A stretch of 40,570 nucleotides of DNA from Gammaproteobacteria bacterium (GCA_022712945.1 JAFLJP010000158.1:1-40570), one strand, 5' to 3'. Positions 24,203 through 33,396 are shown, counted from the stretch's first letter. Made by a program: numbers and translations. Notes: generated by a model from the sequence alone, not told the origin.

Positions 24203-24547
24203 ATGCAATTGAATATTACCGGCCAGAAAATCGATTTGACAGAAGCAATGCAAGAGTATGTGAAAACAAAAATTGTACGCTTAGAACGCTACTTTGATAA
24301 TGTGACAAACGTCCATGTCATTCTTTCAGTTGAGAAGAAAAATCAAAAGGCTGAAGCCTCTGTGCATGTGGCAGGTGGCAATAATCTGTTCGCAGAGTCT
24401 ACAGATGAAAACATGTATGCTGCGATCGATTCACTGGTTGACAAGCTTGACCGCCAGATTAAAAAACACAAAGAAAAATTGACTGATCACCACCGTAGTG
24501 AGGCGGCAGCAGTGAAAACACAGGCTGTTGAAATCGATAACGCCTAA
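24203..24547 (+). CDS. hpf: Ribosome hibernation promoting factor HPF
   Basis: The 114-residue sigma-54 modulation/S30EA-family protein with pattern INITGQKIDLTEAMQEYV and IDSLVDKLDRQIKKHKEK binds the 30S subunit and promotes 100S dimers in stationary phase. AGGAG sits before the ATG. It is longer than the ~95-residue E. coli HPF. The tail after HKEKLTDHH is polar, and its TAA stop coincides with the first bases (CTAAGG) of a MITE-like repeat, so the present C-terminus was probably set by that insertion. Confidence 0.93.
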   Translation: MQLNITGQKIDLTEAMQEYVKTKIVRLERYFDNVTNVHVILSVEKKNQKAEASVHVAGGNNLFAESTDENMYAAIDSLVDKLDRQIKKHKEKLTDHHRSEAAAVKTQAVEIDNA

Positions 24548-24620
24548 GGAAGCTCTGAGCAAGTCATGATTATTTCAGATTAGCCTGAATTTAACCTGAT
24601 TTATTTGGAACTTCCCTAAG
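24544..24620. repeat. MITE-like repeat C at the end of hpf
   Basis: A 77-base unit bounded by CTAAGGAAGCTC and, inverted, CTTAGGGAAGTTC. Its left 33 bases (AAGGAAGCTCTG, AGCAAGTCATGATTATTT) match an end of the repeats at 35595-35762 and 37317-37486. It overlaps the hpf stop codon and abuts a second unit. Confidence 0.7.
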
Positions 24621-24783
24621 GAGTCTCTGATTTAAGTCTGGACGAAGTGGATTGAGAGCTAAGATGTTCGGGTTCAAGGCGTGAATCGTACGTAATAGCA
24701 GGTTATTGCGGAGGTTGGCAACGTCGAGGCAGGATGTTTTAGACTCAAGATACGAGTTCATAGCTTAGTCAGAGGCCCCCTAA
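24616..24783. repeat. MITE-like repeat D upstream of ptsN
   Basis: A 168-base unit with imperfect terminal inverted repeats, CTAAGGAGTCTCTGATTTAAG at the left and TTAGGGGGCCTCTGACTAAG read inward from the right. It shares the CTAAGG outer bases with repeat C and encodes no protein. It ends 22 bases before ptsN and must lie in that gene's leader if ptsN is read from upstream. Confidence 0.65.
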
Positions 24784-24805
24784 CGGCCTGAAGACGAAGT
24801 ACAGT

Positions 24806-25267
24806 ATGGAACTCTCAGATATTCTCCCCCCGGAGCGAGTGCTTTGCGGGGTGAGTGTTACCAGTAAAAAACGCGTCCTAGAACTTGCCAGTGAAGTCCT
24901 TGCTTCTCATGATAAGGCTGGTTTTCAGGGCGTTGTTTTTGATAGTTTAATTGCTCGTGAACGATTGGGCAGCACCGGTTTTGGTAATGGCGTTGCCATT
25001 CCCCATGGCCGGGTAAAAAATGTAACCGAGACCATGGTGCTGTTTATCCAGTTGGTGGAGCCAATTGAATACGATGCGATTGACGGCAAACCTGTCGATC
25101 TGCTTTTTGTTCTGGTGGTGCCGGAAGAGTCAACCGATGAACATTTACAAATCCTCTCCCAATTAGCTGAAATGTTTAGCGACAAAGCACTTTGTCGAGC
25201 GCTTCGTGAATGCGAGGATAAACATTTACTGTATACGCTGGTCACTGACTGGCAAAAAGACCGCTAA
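24806..25267 (+). CDS. ptsN: Nitrogen-PTS EIIA component PtsN
   Basis: This 153-residue EIIA-Ntr of the PTS mannitol/fructose IIA fold has its phosphorylated His at H67 in GVAIPHGRVK. It is the terminal acceptor of the PtsP-NPr-PtsN phosphorelay, and in other proteobacteria it influences potassium homeostasis and sigma-54 related control. The ribosome site is weak (GAAG). The neighbouring genes encode HPr kinase, RapZ, another EIIA and NPr, so most relay parts are here except PtsP (EI-Ntr). Confidence 0.94.
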   Translation: MELSDILPPERVLCGVSVTSKKRVLELASEVLASHDKAGFQGVVFDSLIARERLGSTGFGNGVAIPHGRVKNVTETMVLFIQLVEPIEYDAIDGKPVDLLFVLVVPEESTDEHLQILSQLAEMFSDKALCRALRECEDKHLLYTLVTDWQKDR

Positions 25268-25271
25268 TTCT

Positions 25272-26219
25272 GTGGCTCTCCTCCTGACCACCAAGGCTCT
25301 GTTTGAAACACATCAAGAGGCGCTTGGTCTCGAATGGGTGGCGGGCTACTCCGGCGTTAGTCGGACAATTGATCTGAAAAAATGCAAAGAAGAGGATGAT
25401 ATTCTCTTTGGTCATATGAATATTGTTCAGCCGAGCCATGTTCAGGTTCTTGGCGATCACGAACTGGCCTACCTGGATCGACTGAGCAACACTGCTCGCA
25501 AAAGTCAAATCAAGGCACTCTTTGCGCTACTTCCAATGAGTATTGTGATCACGGATCAGGCTGAGGTACCATGCGATATCCAGGCTGCCGCCGATGAACA
25601 TGATCTCCCGCTGCTCACCAGTTCGGTCTCCTGCCGAAAATTAATAAACTACCTACAAGAGTATTATGCGATTGCCGTTGCAGAGAAGCAGGTGTTGCAT
25701 GGTGTTTTCATGGAGGTGAAAGGGGTGGGTCTCCTGCTAACCGGCAAAAGCAGTGTCGGCAAGAGTGAGTTAGCGTTGGAACTACTAGGTCGGGGGCATC
25801 GTATCATTGCGGATGATGCACCTGAATTTTTTCGGGTAGCGGCAGATACTATTCGCGGACGTTGTCCATCACTGTTGCAGGATTTTCTTGAGGTAAGGGG
25901 GCTGGGTATTTTGAATGTGCGCGCACTCTTCGGTGACAGTGCGATAAAACAAGATAAAAATTTGCGTTTGGTTATCCATTTGAAAGAGATGAGTGAAACG
26001 GAAATAGAGCAAATTGACCGACTAGAGGGTGATCGTGTGGGGCGCGTTATTCTTGATGTCGAAATCCCAGAAATTACCATTCCGGTTGCATCGGGTCGAA
26101 ATCTTGCGGTCCTGGTTGAGAGTGCGGCAAGTCAGCATATTTTACGCAGTAAAGGGTATCACGCTGAACAAGAGTTTATTCGCCGTCATGCCGAACAGAT
26201 TGCCAAGGATAGTTTATGA
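25272..26219 (+). CDS. hprK: HPr kinase/phosphorylase HprK
   Basis: GTG at 25272 gives 315 residues, the usual length, and begins four bases after the ptsN stop; the ATG at 25206 would put 22 non-homologous residues inside ptsN. Walker A is TGKSSVGKS (around 157-165), His143 in LHGVFMEV is conserved, and the HPrK signature is EVRGLGILNVRALFG at 207-221. It phosphorylates and dephosphorylates Ser46 of HPr-type proteins. The substrate gene with Ser46 lies 1.2 kb downstream. The post-Walker sequence ADDAPEFF differs from the common ADDRV form. Confidence 0.93.
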   Translation: MALLLTTKALFETHQEALGLEWVAGYSGVSRTIDLKKCKEEDDILFGHMNIVQPSHVQVLGDHELAYLDRLSNTARKSQIKALFALLPMSIVITDQAEVPCDIQAAADEHDLPLLTSSVSCRKLINYLQEYYAIAVAEKQVLHGVFMEVKGVGLLLTGKSSVGKSELALELLGRGHRIIADDAPEFFRVAADTIRGRCPSLLQDFLEVRGLGILNVRALFGDSAIKQDKNLRLVIHLKEMSETEIEQIDRLEGDRVGRVILDVEIPEITIPVASGRNLAVLVESAASQHILRSKGYHAEQEFIRRHAEQIAKDSL

Positions 26220-27070
26220 AATTGATCGTGGTCAGTGGTTATTCCGGCTCTGGTAAAAGTACCGCGTTGAATGTGCTTGAAGATGCGGGTTACTACTGCA
26301 TTGATAATTTACCGTTAATGTTGCTGAAAGATTTTGTCTCACAAAGTCTGGGGCATGAGCATCCGATTGAAAGTCTGGTGGTCGGCATTGATGTTCGAAA
26401 TTTGAGCAGTGGTTTGGAGAGTTTTCCCAGGCTGATGGATGACATTCGCGCGCTGGGTGCCGAGTGTGAGGTTCTTTTTCTGGATACGGCGGCGGCAGTA
26501 CTGCAAAAACGTTTTAGCGAAACACGTCGTAAGCACCCCCTGAGCAGTGCGAATGTCTCATTGGCAGAGGCGGTAAAGCAGGAACGAGTCATGTTAGGGG
26601 CTGTGCGTGAATGTGCTGATATCTGCATTGAAACCAGTAATACCAACGTTCGTGAGCTGCGTGCAATTGTGGCCGATAGGGTGGTGCGACGAAAGCGTGG
26701 CGAGCTCTCTCTATTATTAATGTCGTTTGGCTTTAAGTACGGTGCCCCAGCAGATGTCGATTTTATTTTTGATGTGCGCTGCCTCCCCAATCCCCATTGG
26801 GAGGCGCATTTGCGGGAGTGTACAGGCCGGGATCAGCCAGTGATTGATTATTTGTCAACACAGCCCGAGGTGGGGCAAATGCAGGCAGATATCAGTGATT
26901 TTTTACAGCGCTGGATCCCTCGGTTTGAAGCCGAAAATCGCAGTTATATGACGATTGCCATTGGCTGTACTGGTGGGCAACACCGCTCTGTCTATTGTGT
27001 TGAGGGGCTACACCGACAGCTTAAGTCGCGTTATCCGCAAATTCTCTCTCGACACCGGGAGTTGAAATGA
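26216..27070 (+). CDS. rapZ: RNase adapter protein RapZ
   Basis: This 284-residue ATP/GTP-binding protein has Walker A SGYSGSGKST near 7-16 and the C-terminal RNA-binding domain with IGCTGGQHRSVY and IDVR-type motifs. In E. coli it delivers the sRNA GlmZ to RNase E and so tunes glucosamine-6-phosphate supply for the cell envelope. It overlaps hprK by ATGA and the next EIIA gene by ATGA. GlmY/GlmZ were not seen in this window. Confidence 0.95.
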   Translation: MKLIVVSGYSGSGKSTALNVLEDAGYYCIDNLPLMLLKDFVSQSLGHEHPIESLVVGIDVRNLSSGLESFPRLMDDIRALGAECEVLFLDTAAAVLQKRFSETRRKHPLSSANVSLAEAVKQERVMLGAVRECADICIETSNTNVRELRAIVADRVVRRKRGELSLLLMSFGFKYGAPADVDFIFDVRCLPNPHWEAHLRECTGRDQPVIDYLSTQPEVGQMQADISDFLQRWIPRFEAENRSYMTIAIGCTGGQHRSVYCVEGLHRQLKSRYPQILSRHRELK

Positions 27071-27462
27071 GGGTCGGTTTGCTGATTATTACCCACGATG
27101 CCGTGGGCAAGGCAATTTTAGAGACTGCGACAAAAATTATCGGCATCTGCCCTATTGCAACAGAGCTGCTTCCGGTACCGATGGATTGTAATTGTGATCA
27201 CTTTTATGCTCAAGCCTGTGACTTGGTCAACCAACTGGACAGCGGCTCAGGGGTAGTTGTATTGACCGATATGTTTGGTGGAACACCTTCTAATATTGCT
27301 AACCGCCTGGCAAAGGCGCATAACGTGCAGGTTATTTCGGGAATGAACCTGCCGATGGTGGTGCGAATTCTGAACTATGCAAACCTTGAGATCGACGAAG
27401 TGGCCATTAAGGCCCGAGAGGGTGGCCGTGAGGGTATCTTTATTTGCGATGGTGAATGCTAA
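27067..27462 (+). CDS. PTS EIIA component, mannose/fructose type
   Basis: The 131-residue product with MRVGLLIITHDAVGKAIL has its active His at position 10, as in EIIA-Man, and the conserved DMFGGTPSNIA. No EIIB, IIC or IID genes accompany it, so it is regulatory and not a sugar permease part, as in betaproteobacterial and some gammaproteobacterial PTS-Ntr clusters. It overlaps rapZ and the following NPr gene. Confidence 0.92.
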   Translation: MRVGLLIITHDAVGKAILETATKIIGICPIATELLPVPMDCNCDHFYAQACDLVNQLDSGSGVVVLTDMFGGTPSNIANRLAKAHNVQVISGMNLPMVVRILNYANLEIDEVAIKAREGGREGIFICDGEC

Positions 27463-27731
27463 TGATCAGTCAACCGGTCACCATTGTGAATAGACTTGGC
27501 CTGCATGCCCGGGCTGCTGCTAAATTAGTTTCTCTTGCCTCTGGTTTTTCATGTGAAATTGAGATTGAACATGAAAAGCGTCGTGTTAATGGCAAAAGCA
27601 TCCTGGGGGTCATGATGCTTGCGGCGAGCAAAGGGAAAGTGATTGTTGTCTATGCCGATGGTGACGATGAAAATGAGGCGTTAGCGCATCTGTGTTCGCT
27701 TGTTTCCGATCGATTTGGTGAGGCAGAGTAA
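27462..27731 (+). CDS. HPr-family phosphocarrier NPr
   Basis: The product is 89 residues from ATG 27462 (GGTGA six bases upstream; ATG 27456 is an alternative). His15 lies in RLGLHARAAAK, and Ser46 in NGKSILGVMML is at the canonical HprK target position. The Ala after HAR replaces the Pro of sugar-PTS HPr, as in NPr proteins. It would carry phosphate from EI to PtsN and the neighbouring EIIA, with HprK modulating it at Ser46. Confidence 0.93.
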   Translation: MISQPVTIVNRLGLHARAAAKLVSLASGFSCEIEIEHEKRRVNGKSILGVMMLAASKGKVIVVYADGDDENEALAHLCSLVSDRFGEAE

Positions 27732-27796
27732 CTCTGCTTTGGCTGTTCTGTGTGACGGGCACCTATTAAAAATAGTAATTTTCCCTTGAGCCTGCT

Positions 27797-29155
27797 ATGC
27801 CTGAAGTTAAAGAACATGAGCGAAATACAGCGCGAGTTGAAGCGCTGACTGAGCTATTTCATAAAGGCTCGGTCAGTGATATTCGTTCGATGCTTGGTAC
27901 ACTGCACCCTTCAGAAAATGCACTACTGCTGGAGTCGCTGCCTGCTTCAGAACGGGAGTCGGTTTGGCAGTTGATGTCGCTTGAGCGAAAAGGCCAGGTG
28001 CTGGTTAACCTTAATTGTGAAGTTCGCCCTCCGCTGATTAAACCCATGGCACCACAGGAGTTGGCCGAAGCCACAAAAGGGTTGGATCTGGATGATCTGG
28101 TGGATTTTCTGCAAGACCTTCCTGATTCCGTTATTCGTCAAGTCTTATACAGTTTCGATGTTCACCGCCGAGAGCAAATTAAAGCCGTACTCGCCTATCC
28201 AGAGGATAGTGCGGGTGGCTTGATGAATATTGATACCGTCTCTGTCCGTGCTGATATTACCCTCGGCGTGGTGGTGCGCTATCTGCGTTGGCAGAAGGCG
28301 ATTCCTGAAAACACCGACAGCTTAATGGTGATCGACCGAACGGGCCGCTATCTCGGGGTATTGCCACTGATTGACCTGTTGATCAAAAGCCCCGACTTAC
28401 ATGTGCTTGAAGTCTATAACTCCAAAATTGAAGGTATCCCGGCAACGATGCCTGAAAGCGAAGTGGCCAAGCTTTTTGAGCACCGTGATTTTATTTCTGC
28501 CCCGGTAATTGATGAGTATGGCCGACTGCTTGGCCGTATTACGGTGGATGATGTGGTTGATGTTATCCGTGATGGGGCTGACCACTCCTTCATGAGCATG
28601 GCGGGTTTAAGTGACGAGAGCGATATCTTTGCTCCGGTGGTTGCAAGCTCGAGACGCCGGGCCATCTGGCTTGGGGTTAATCTTCTGACCGCTTTTCTGG
28701 CAGCATGGGTGATCGGGCTGTTTGATGCCACTATCGAAAAGCTGGTGGTGCTGGCGGTACTGATGCCCGTTGTCGCCTCCATGGGCGGAATTGCGGGTAG
28801 CCAGACGCTGACCCTGGTAATCCGAGGTATGGCGCTTGGCCAGGTGGGTGATAGCAATGCACGCAGACTGCTTGCCAAAGAGTTTGCCGTGGGTGTGGTT
28901 AATGGTGTCGTTTGGGCATTGGTAGTGTCGGCGGTGGTGATTGCCTGGTTCGATGACGTGATGCTGGGTACCGTGATTGGTGTGGCTATTCTTATCAACT
29001 TAATGTGTGCAGCGCTCTCGGGAGTCACCATTCCACTCATTTTACGGCGTATGGATATTGACCCAGCACTGGCCGGTGGCGTGATTTTAACAACAGTGAC
29101 GGATGTTATCGGCTTTCTGACTTTTCTCGGCTTAGCTACGTTGTTGTTGGTATGA
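27797..29155 (+). CDS. mgtE: Magnesium transporter MgtE
   Basis: The product has 452 residues: an N-terminal MgtE_N superhelical domain (to about 130), two CBS domains (about 135-255), and a five-helix membrane domain at the C-terminus with PVVASMGGIAGSQTL. This forms a homodimeric Mg2+ channel gated by cytosolic Mg2+ through the CBS domains. It follows the PTS genes at 65 bases and overlaps the NUDIX gene by ATGA. Confidence 0.95.
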   Translation: MPEVKEHERNTARVEALTELFHKGSVSDIRSMLGTLHPSENALLLESLPASERESVWQLMSLERKGQVLVNLNCEVRPPLIKPMAPQELAEATKGLDLDDLVDFLQDLPDSVIRQVLYSFDVHRREQIKAVLAYPEDSAGGLMNIDTVSVRADITLGVVVRYLRWQKAIPENTDSLMVIDRTGRYLGVLPLIDLLIKSPDLHVLEVYNSKIEGIPATMPESEVAKLFEHRDFISAPVIDEYGRLLGRITVDDVVDVIRDGADHSFMSMAGLSDESDIFAPVVASSRRRAIWLGVNLLTAFLAAWVIGLFDATIEKLVVLAVLMPVVASMGGIAGSQTLTLVIRGMALGQVGDSNARRLLAKEFAVGVVNGVVWALVVSAVVIAWFDDVMLGTVIGVAILINLMCAALSGVTIPLILRRMDIDPALAGGVILTTVTDVIGFLTFLGLATLLLV

Positions 29156-29592
29156 ATATGCGCCCAACCACCCCGCTGATTACGGTTGATATTTTAATTG
29201 AGCTGACCGATCGTGCCAATACCCCCATTGTGTTAATCGAACGCAAATACCCACCCTTTGGCTGGGCGCTGCCCGGTGGTTTTGTGGATGTGGGAGAGTC
29301 ATTAGAACAAGCCGCTATTCGAGAGGCAAAGGAGGAGACCGGTTTAAATGTGATGCTACAATGTCTGCTCGGCTGTTATTCGAACCCCGCACGCGATAAA
29401 CGCGGTCATATGGTGAGTGCGGTTTATATTGCAACTGCGGTGGGTGAGCCACGGGCTGAAGATGATGCGGCGGCAGTGGCACTGTTTGCAGTCGATAACC
29501 CGCCGGATGCAATGGCATTTGACCACGGTTTGATTATTACCGATTATCAAAATTACCGCCAAAGTGGGTGTGTGGCACCACTGCGGGTTTAA
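29152..29592 (+). CDS. NUDIX hydrolase
   Basis: The 146-residue product has a complete Nudix box (GFVDVGES, then REAKEETGL fitting GX5EX7REUXEEXGU) preceded by the LPGG strand. It hydrolyses a nucleoside diphosphate linked to another moiety; the substrate cannot be told, though ADP-ribose-type and NADH-type enzymes have similar short architecture. It is translationally coupled to mgtE and ends only 10 bases from the convergent tsaD stop. Confidence 0.9.
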   Translation: MNMRPTTPLITVDILIELTDRANTPIVLIERKYPPFGWALPGGFVDVGESLEQAAIREAKEETGLNVMLQCLLGCYSNPARDKRGHMVSAVYIATAVGEPRAEDDAAAVALFAVDNPPDAMAFDHGLIITDYQNYRQSGCVAPLRV

Positions 29593-29602
29593 CGATAATT
29601 GT

Positions 29603-30616
29603 TTAGATTTTATTCAATTCATTCAGTGGCCAGCGTGGTCGAGCGTAAAATGCATTTTCATCTTGCTCGCCCGCTTGCAGGCGTAACAACCCGGCATAGG
29701 CAATCATCGCGCCGTTGTCAGTACAAAACTCCTGGCGTGGATAAAAAACCTCGACACCCAGTTTATCGCCCATCTCCCCCAGTCGTTGTCGCAAATGCAG
29801 GTTAGCGCTGACACCACCCGCAACCACCAATCGCTTGAGCTTGGTCTGTTCGACGGCACGACGACATTTGATCACCATGGTCTCTGCAACGGCGCTCTCA
29901 AAGGCGAGTGCAATATCCGCTTTGGTCTGTGGGTCATCTCCATCCTTGTGCAGTGTATTGAGGGCAAAGGTTTTAAGCCCACTGAAGCTAAAATCAAGCC
30001 CTGGTCGATTGGTCATCGGACGTGGGAACTTGTAGCGGTCAGGGTTTCCCTGCTTAGCGCATTCCGCTATTTTCGGGCCGCCGGGATAGCCCAGTTTCAG
30101 TAACTTTGCGGTTTTATCAAACGCCTCGCCTGCGGCATCATCAAGGGTGCAACCCAGCATCTGGTAATCACCCACACCCTGTACTTCCATTAACTGGGTA
30201 TGCCCACCGGAGACCAGCAGCGCAATAAATGGAAATTCAGGTTTTGGATCATCCAGCATCGGGGCCAATAGATGCCCTTCAAGATGATGAATGGAGACAG
30301 CGGGGATATTCCAGGCATACGCAAGGCTGCGCCCAATTGACGCGCCCACCAGCAGTGCCCCCATCAAGCCCGGCCCTGCGGTGTAGGCGATGCCATTCAG
30401 CTGTTCAGGGCTGGTCTCTGCTTCGGCCATGACCTGGCGTATTAACGGAATCGTTTTACGGATGTGGTCGCGGGAGGCCAGCTCGGGTACCACGCCACCA
30501 TAGGTGGCGTGCAGCTCAATCTGGCTATGGATTTGGTGGGCGATAAGCCCCTTGTCGGCATCGTAAATTGCAATGCCGGTCTCGTCGCAGGATGATTCAA
30601 TGCCAAGTATTCTCAT
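29603..30616 (-). CDS. tsaD: tRNA N6-threonylcarbamoyladenosine synthase subunit TsaD
   Basis: The product is 337 residues from the ATG at 30616 ([14 protein letters not shown]). A start at 30652 would add 12 residues unlike the family. Fe-binding HHLEGH and the ASKHA fold motifs [10 protein letters not shown] and VAGGVSAN are present. With TsaB, TsaC and TsaE it places t6A37 on ANN-decoding tRNAs, including the tRNA-Ile candidate in this window. It is divergent from rpsU, the standard gammaproteobacterial order. Confidence 0.96.
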   Translation of the reverse strand: MRILGIESSCDETGIAIYDADKGLIAHQIHSQIELHATYGGVVPELASRDHIRKTIPLIRQVMAEAETSPEQLNGIAYTAGPGLMGALLVGASIGRSLAYAWNIPAVSIHHLEGHLLAPMLDDPKPEFPFIALLVSGGHTQLMEVQGVGDYQMLGCTLDDAAGEAFDKTAKLLKLGYPGGPKIAECAKQGNPDRYKFPRPMTNRPGLDFSFSGLKTFALNTLHKDGDDPQTKADIALAFESAVAETMVIKCRRAVEQTKLKRLVVAGGVSANLHLRQRLGEMGDKLGVEVFYPRQEFCTDNGAMIAYAGLLRLQAGEQDENAFYARPRWPLNELNKI

Positions 30617-30691
30617 GCCGCCTATTGTCCTGTTGAAAGCCAATATGCGCAAGCCCGACAGTGCGCTAAGTAAAATATTCTGACAAGAACT

Positions 30692-30720
30692 TTGATTTTT
30701 TCATCATAACTGTCTAAAAT
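30692..30720 (+). promoter_or_regulatory. Sigma-70 promoter of the rpsU-yqeY-dnaG-rpoD operon
   Basis: TTGATT at 30692-30697 and TAAAAT at 30715-30720 are separated by 17 bases. Transcription would start near 30727, leaving a leader of about 45 bases to rpsU. Position and quality fit the main promoter of the macromolecular synthesis operon. Confidence 0.7.
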
Positions 30721-30773
30721 CGCGCCTCTGAACGAAAGATGACTACTTATTTTTTAAAGAGGATTGACTCCAC

Positions 30774-30989
30774 ATGCCAGTTGTTCGCGTAAAAGAGAAC
30801 GAACCATTTGATGTTGCACTGCGTCGCTTCAAACGCACTTGTGAGAAAGCCGGTGTCCTTGGTGAGCTGCGTAGCCGTGAATTTTACGAAAAGCCAACCG
30901 CAATCCGTAAGCGTAAAGCGGCAGCGGCCGTTAAGCGCCACCTGAAAAAAATGACAAAAGAGCAGTCACGTCGCGTACGTTTGTACTAA
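30774..30989 (+). CDS. rpsU: 30S ribosomal protein bS21
   Basis: The 71-residue, very basic protein ([19 protein letters not shown] start; RRVRLY end) matches bS21 over its whole length. It helps the 30S subunit recognise mRNA starts. AGAGG precedes the ATG. It is the first gene of the operon with yqeY, dnaG and rpoD. Confidence 0.98.
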   Translation: MPVVRVKENEPFDVALRRFKRTCEKAGVLGELRSREFYEKPTAIRKRKAAAAVKRHLKKMTKEQSRRVRLY

Positions 30990-31024
30990 GCTGAACCTTA
31001 ACTCGCCAATAACGGGGCCGTCTG

Positions 31025-31480
31025 ATGGTCGATAACACCCTGAAACAGCAGCTTATGACATCAATGAAGGATGCGATGCGAGCCAAGCAACGCGTTCGTC
31101 TCGGTGTGATTCGTCTTGTCAATGCGGCAATCAAGCAGAAAGAAGTTGATGAACGTATTGAGTTAACGGATGAGCAGGTTCTTGAGGTGCTGACCAAAAT
31201 GGTCAAGCAACGCAGGGAGTCTATCTCGCAGTTTGAAGGTGCTAATCGTCAGGATCTTGCAGATATTGAGCATGCCGAAGTGGCGATTATTCAGGAATTT
31301 CTTCCTGATGCTTTGAGTGAAGCAGAAATTAGTACCATTCTTGATGAGGTGTTCTCAGAAACGGGTGCATCGTCCATGAAGGATATGGGCAAGGTGATGG
31401 CGGCACTGAAGCCGCGACTTCAAGGTCGGGCGGATATGGGGCAGGTGAGTGCTCATATCAAAAAACGTCTGGCGGCCTAG
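31025..31480 (+). CDS. yqeY: GatB/YqeY domain protein
   Basis: The 151-residue helical protein starts LKQQLMTSMKDAMRAK and has RLVNAAIKQKEVDER and the C-terminal MGKVMAALKPRLQGRADMG, matching YqeY, which resembles the tRNA-binding tail of GatB. Its precise role is unsettled; a tRNA-amidotransferase-linked function is suggested by homology. It sits between rpsU and dnaG, as in many gammaproteobacteria. Confidence 0.93.
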   Translation: MVDNTLKQQLMTSMKDAMRAKQRVRLGVIRLVNAAIKQKEVDERIELTDEQVLEVLTKMVKQRRESISQFEGANRQDLADIEHAEVAIIQEFLPDALSEAEISTILDEVFSETGASSMKDMGKVMAALKPRLQGRADMGQVSAHIKKRLAA

Positions 31481-31524
31481 TGGCGCTGCTCTCTGTTCTC
31501 TTTCGATAAAGCCTGGCTAGCGTC

Positions 31525-33270
31525 ATGGCAGGGAAAATACCTCAGCCGTTTATTGATGAATTACTGTCACGAATTGATATCGTCGATGTTATTAATTCGC
31601 GTCTCTCTTTGCGTAAGGCGGGTAGGGAATTTACCGCTTGTTGTCCATTTCATGATGAAAAAACCCCTTCGTTTACTGTCAGCCAGCAAAAGCAGTTTTA
31701 TCACTGTTTTGGTTGTGGAGTACACGGTAATGCGCTGAGCTTTTTAATGGAGTTTGAACACGCGGGTTTTGTTGAAGCGGTAGAAGACCTCTCATCAATC
31801 GCTGGTTTGGAGGTTCCTCGTGAACAACCGAAACCAGGAGAACAGGCCCATTTAGCCTCAAATAAGGGGCTTTATGCGCTGTTAGAGCGTGCGGTTAAAT
31901 TTTATCGCAGCCAATTGTTGCAGCATGCCCAGGCTTCCAGCGCGATTGATTACCTCAAGCAGCGTGGGTTGAATGGTGAGATTGCGCGTGAATTTGAAGT
32001 AGGCTATGCACCGCCCGGTTGGGATAGTGTGCGTTCAGCACTCAAGCTGCCACAGCGTGATCTGATCGACAGTGGCCTGCTGATCGAAAAAGAGGATGGC
32101 AGCAGCTACGATCGTTTCCGTGATCGAGTGATGTTTCCCATCCGTGATGCGCGGGGTCGTGTCGTCGGTTTTGGTGGCCGAGTGCTGGGTGATGATACGC
32201 CTAAGTATTTGAACTCACCGGAAACCGCAGTATTTCATAAAGGACGTGAACTGTACGGGCTTTTTCAGGCGCGAAAAAGTGTTCGAAAGCTCGAATGTTT
32301 GATTGTGGTTGAAGGTTACATGGATGTGGTTGCACTGGCACAATTTGGTGTTCGTAACTGTGTTGCCACCCTGGGTACAGCGACGACGCAGGCACACCTT
32401 GAGCGAATGTTTCGCATCGTAGGTGAAGTTGTTTTCTGTTTCGATGGTGATCGAGCAGGCCGGGAAGCTGCTGAGCGCGCACTCAATAATTCGCTTGGTG
32501 TAATACGTGAAGGGTGGCAGCTGCGGTTCATGTTTCTGCCCGATGGTGAAGACCCTGACTCTCTAGTGCGTCGGGAAGGGGCGGGCGCTTTTGAATTGCG
32601 GGTCAAAGAAGCGCAGAGTTTTTCTGAATTTTTTTACGACGTTTTGATCAAACAGGTTGATGTAGAGAGCGTGAGTGGTCGAGCGAAGCTGGTCGACTTA
32701 GCGCGGCCGTTGCTTGCTCAGTTGCGCCCGGGTGTGTTGCGGCAGATGATGCAGGATGAATTGGCCAGGCTGGCAAAAATTGCCCCTGCCCACCTTGGGT
32801 CGTTGCTGGGTGGAGCGAGCGAGGTGGCGACTGCTCCTCGAAAACCGGTGGAAAAAGAGTGGCAAAACCTGTCGCTGGTGCGCCGGGCGTTGTTGTTGTT
32901 GCTCAATCTGCCCTCGCTGGCGCAAAAGGCGGGCGATGGTAGCCGGTTTAGATCACTGACATTGCCGGGTATGCCCTTATTGTGCGAGGTGTTGTCGTTG
33001 TTGAACGAGCGACCTGAAATGTCGCCCGGAGCGCTGGTGGAGCATTGGCGTGATCATGATAACTGGCGGCATTTAGTGCGTTTAATGAGCGCCCCGATGG
33101 TGATAGGTGACGCGGGTTTAGAAGATGAGTTTGATGGTGTGTTGTCATGCCTTGATACGATGCTCGACGAGCAGCGTGTTGATGAGCTTCTCGATAAAGA
33201 GAAAGGGCAAATGAGTCATCAAGAGAAACAAGAACTTAGTCGTCTGCTGCTGAAATTGCAGAGTAACTAA
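31525..33270 (+). CDS. dnaG: DNA primase DnaG
   Basis: The 581-residue enzyme makes RNA primers at the replication fork. The CHC2 zinc ribbon ligands are C40, H43, C61 and C64. The RNA polymerase core follows with TOPRIM motifs VVEGYMDVVAL and FDGDRAGREAA. The C-terminal helical region (from about 430) would bind DnaB helicase. Length is normal. Confidence 0.97.
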   Translation: MAGKIPQPFIDELLSRIDIVDVINSRLSLRKAGREFTACCPFHDEKTPSFTVSQQKQFYHCFGCGVHGNALSFLMEFEHAGFVEAVEDLSSIAGLEVPREQPKPGEQAHLASNKGLYALLERAVKFYRSQLLQHAQASSAIDYLKQRGLNGEIAREFEVGYAPPGWDSVRSALKLPQRDLIDSGLLIEKEDGSSYDRFRDRVMFPIRDARGRVVGFGGRVLGDDTPKYLNSPETAVFHKGRELYGLFQARKSVRKLECLIVVEGYMDVVALAQFGVRNCVATLGTATTQAHLERMFRIVGEVVFCFDGDRAGREAAERALNNSLGVIREGWQLRFMFLPDGEDPDSLVRREGAGAFELRVKEAQSFSEFFYDVLIKQVDVESVSGRAKLVDLARPLLAQLRPGVLRQMMQDELARLAKIAPAHLGSLLGGASEVATAPRKPVEKEWQNLSLVRRALLLLLNLPSLAQKAGDGSRFRSLTLPGMPLLCEVLSLLNERPEMSPGALVEHWRDHDNWRHLVRLMSAPMVIGDAGLEDEFDGVLSCLDTMLDEQRVDELLDKEKGQMSHQEKQELSRLLLKLQSN

Positions 33271-33396
33271 AAATATATCCCTGTGTTTTAGTCTTTACTA
33301 CTAGGGGTAGGGTATTTGAGATTCATGTGGCTTGCATTCTGTGTTAGAATTGCGGGCTGAATTTTTTACAGTTTTGAGGCTCGGGAAATCGTCAAT

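Noticed and set aside
28414..29040. A 208-codon Ser/Thr-rich frame antisense to mgtE
   Set aside because: Its composition is what the reverse strand of a membrane-helix gene gives; mgtE is fully conserved across it.
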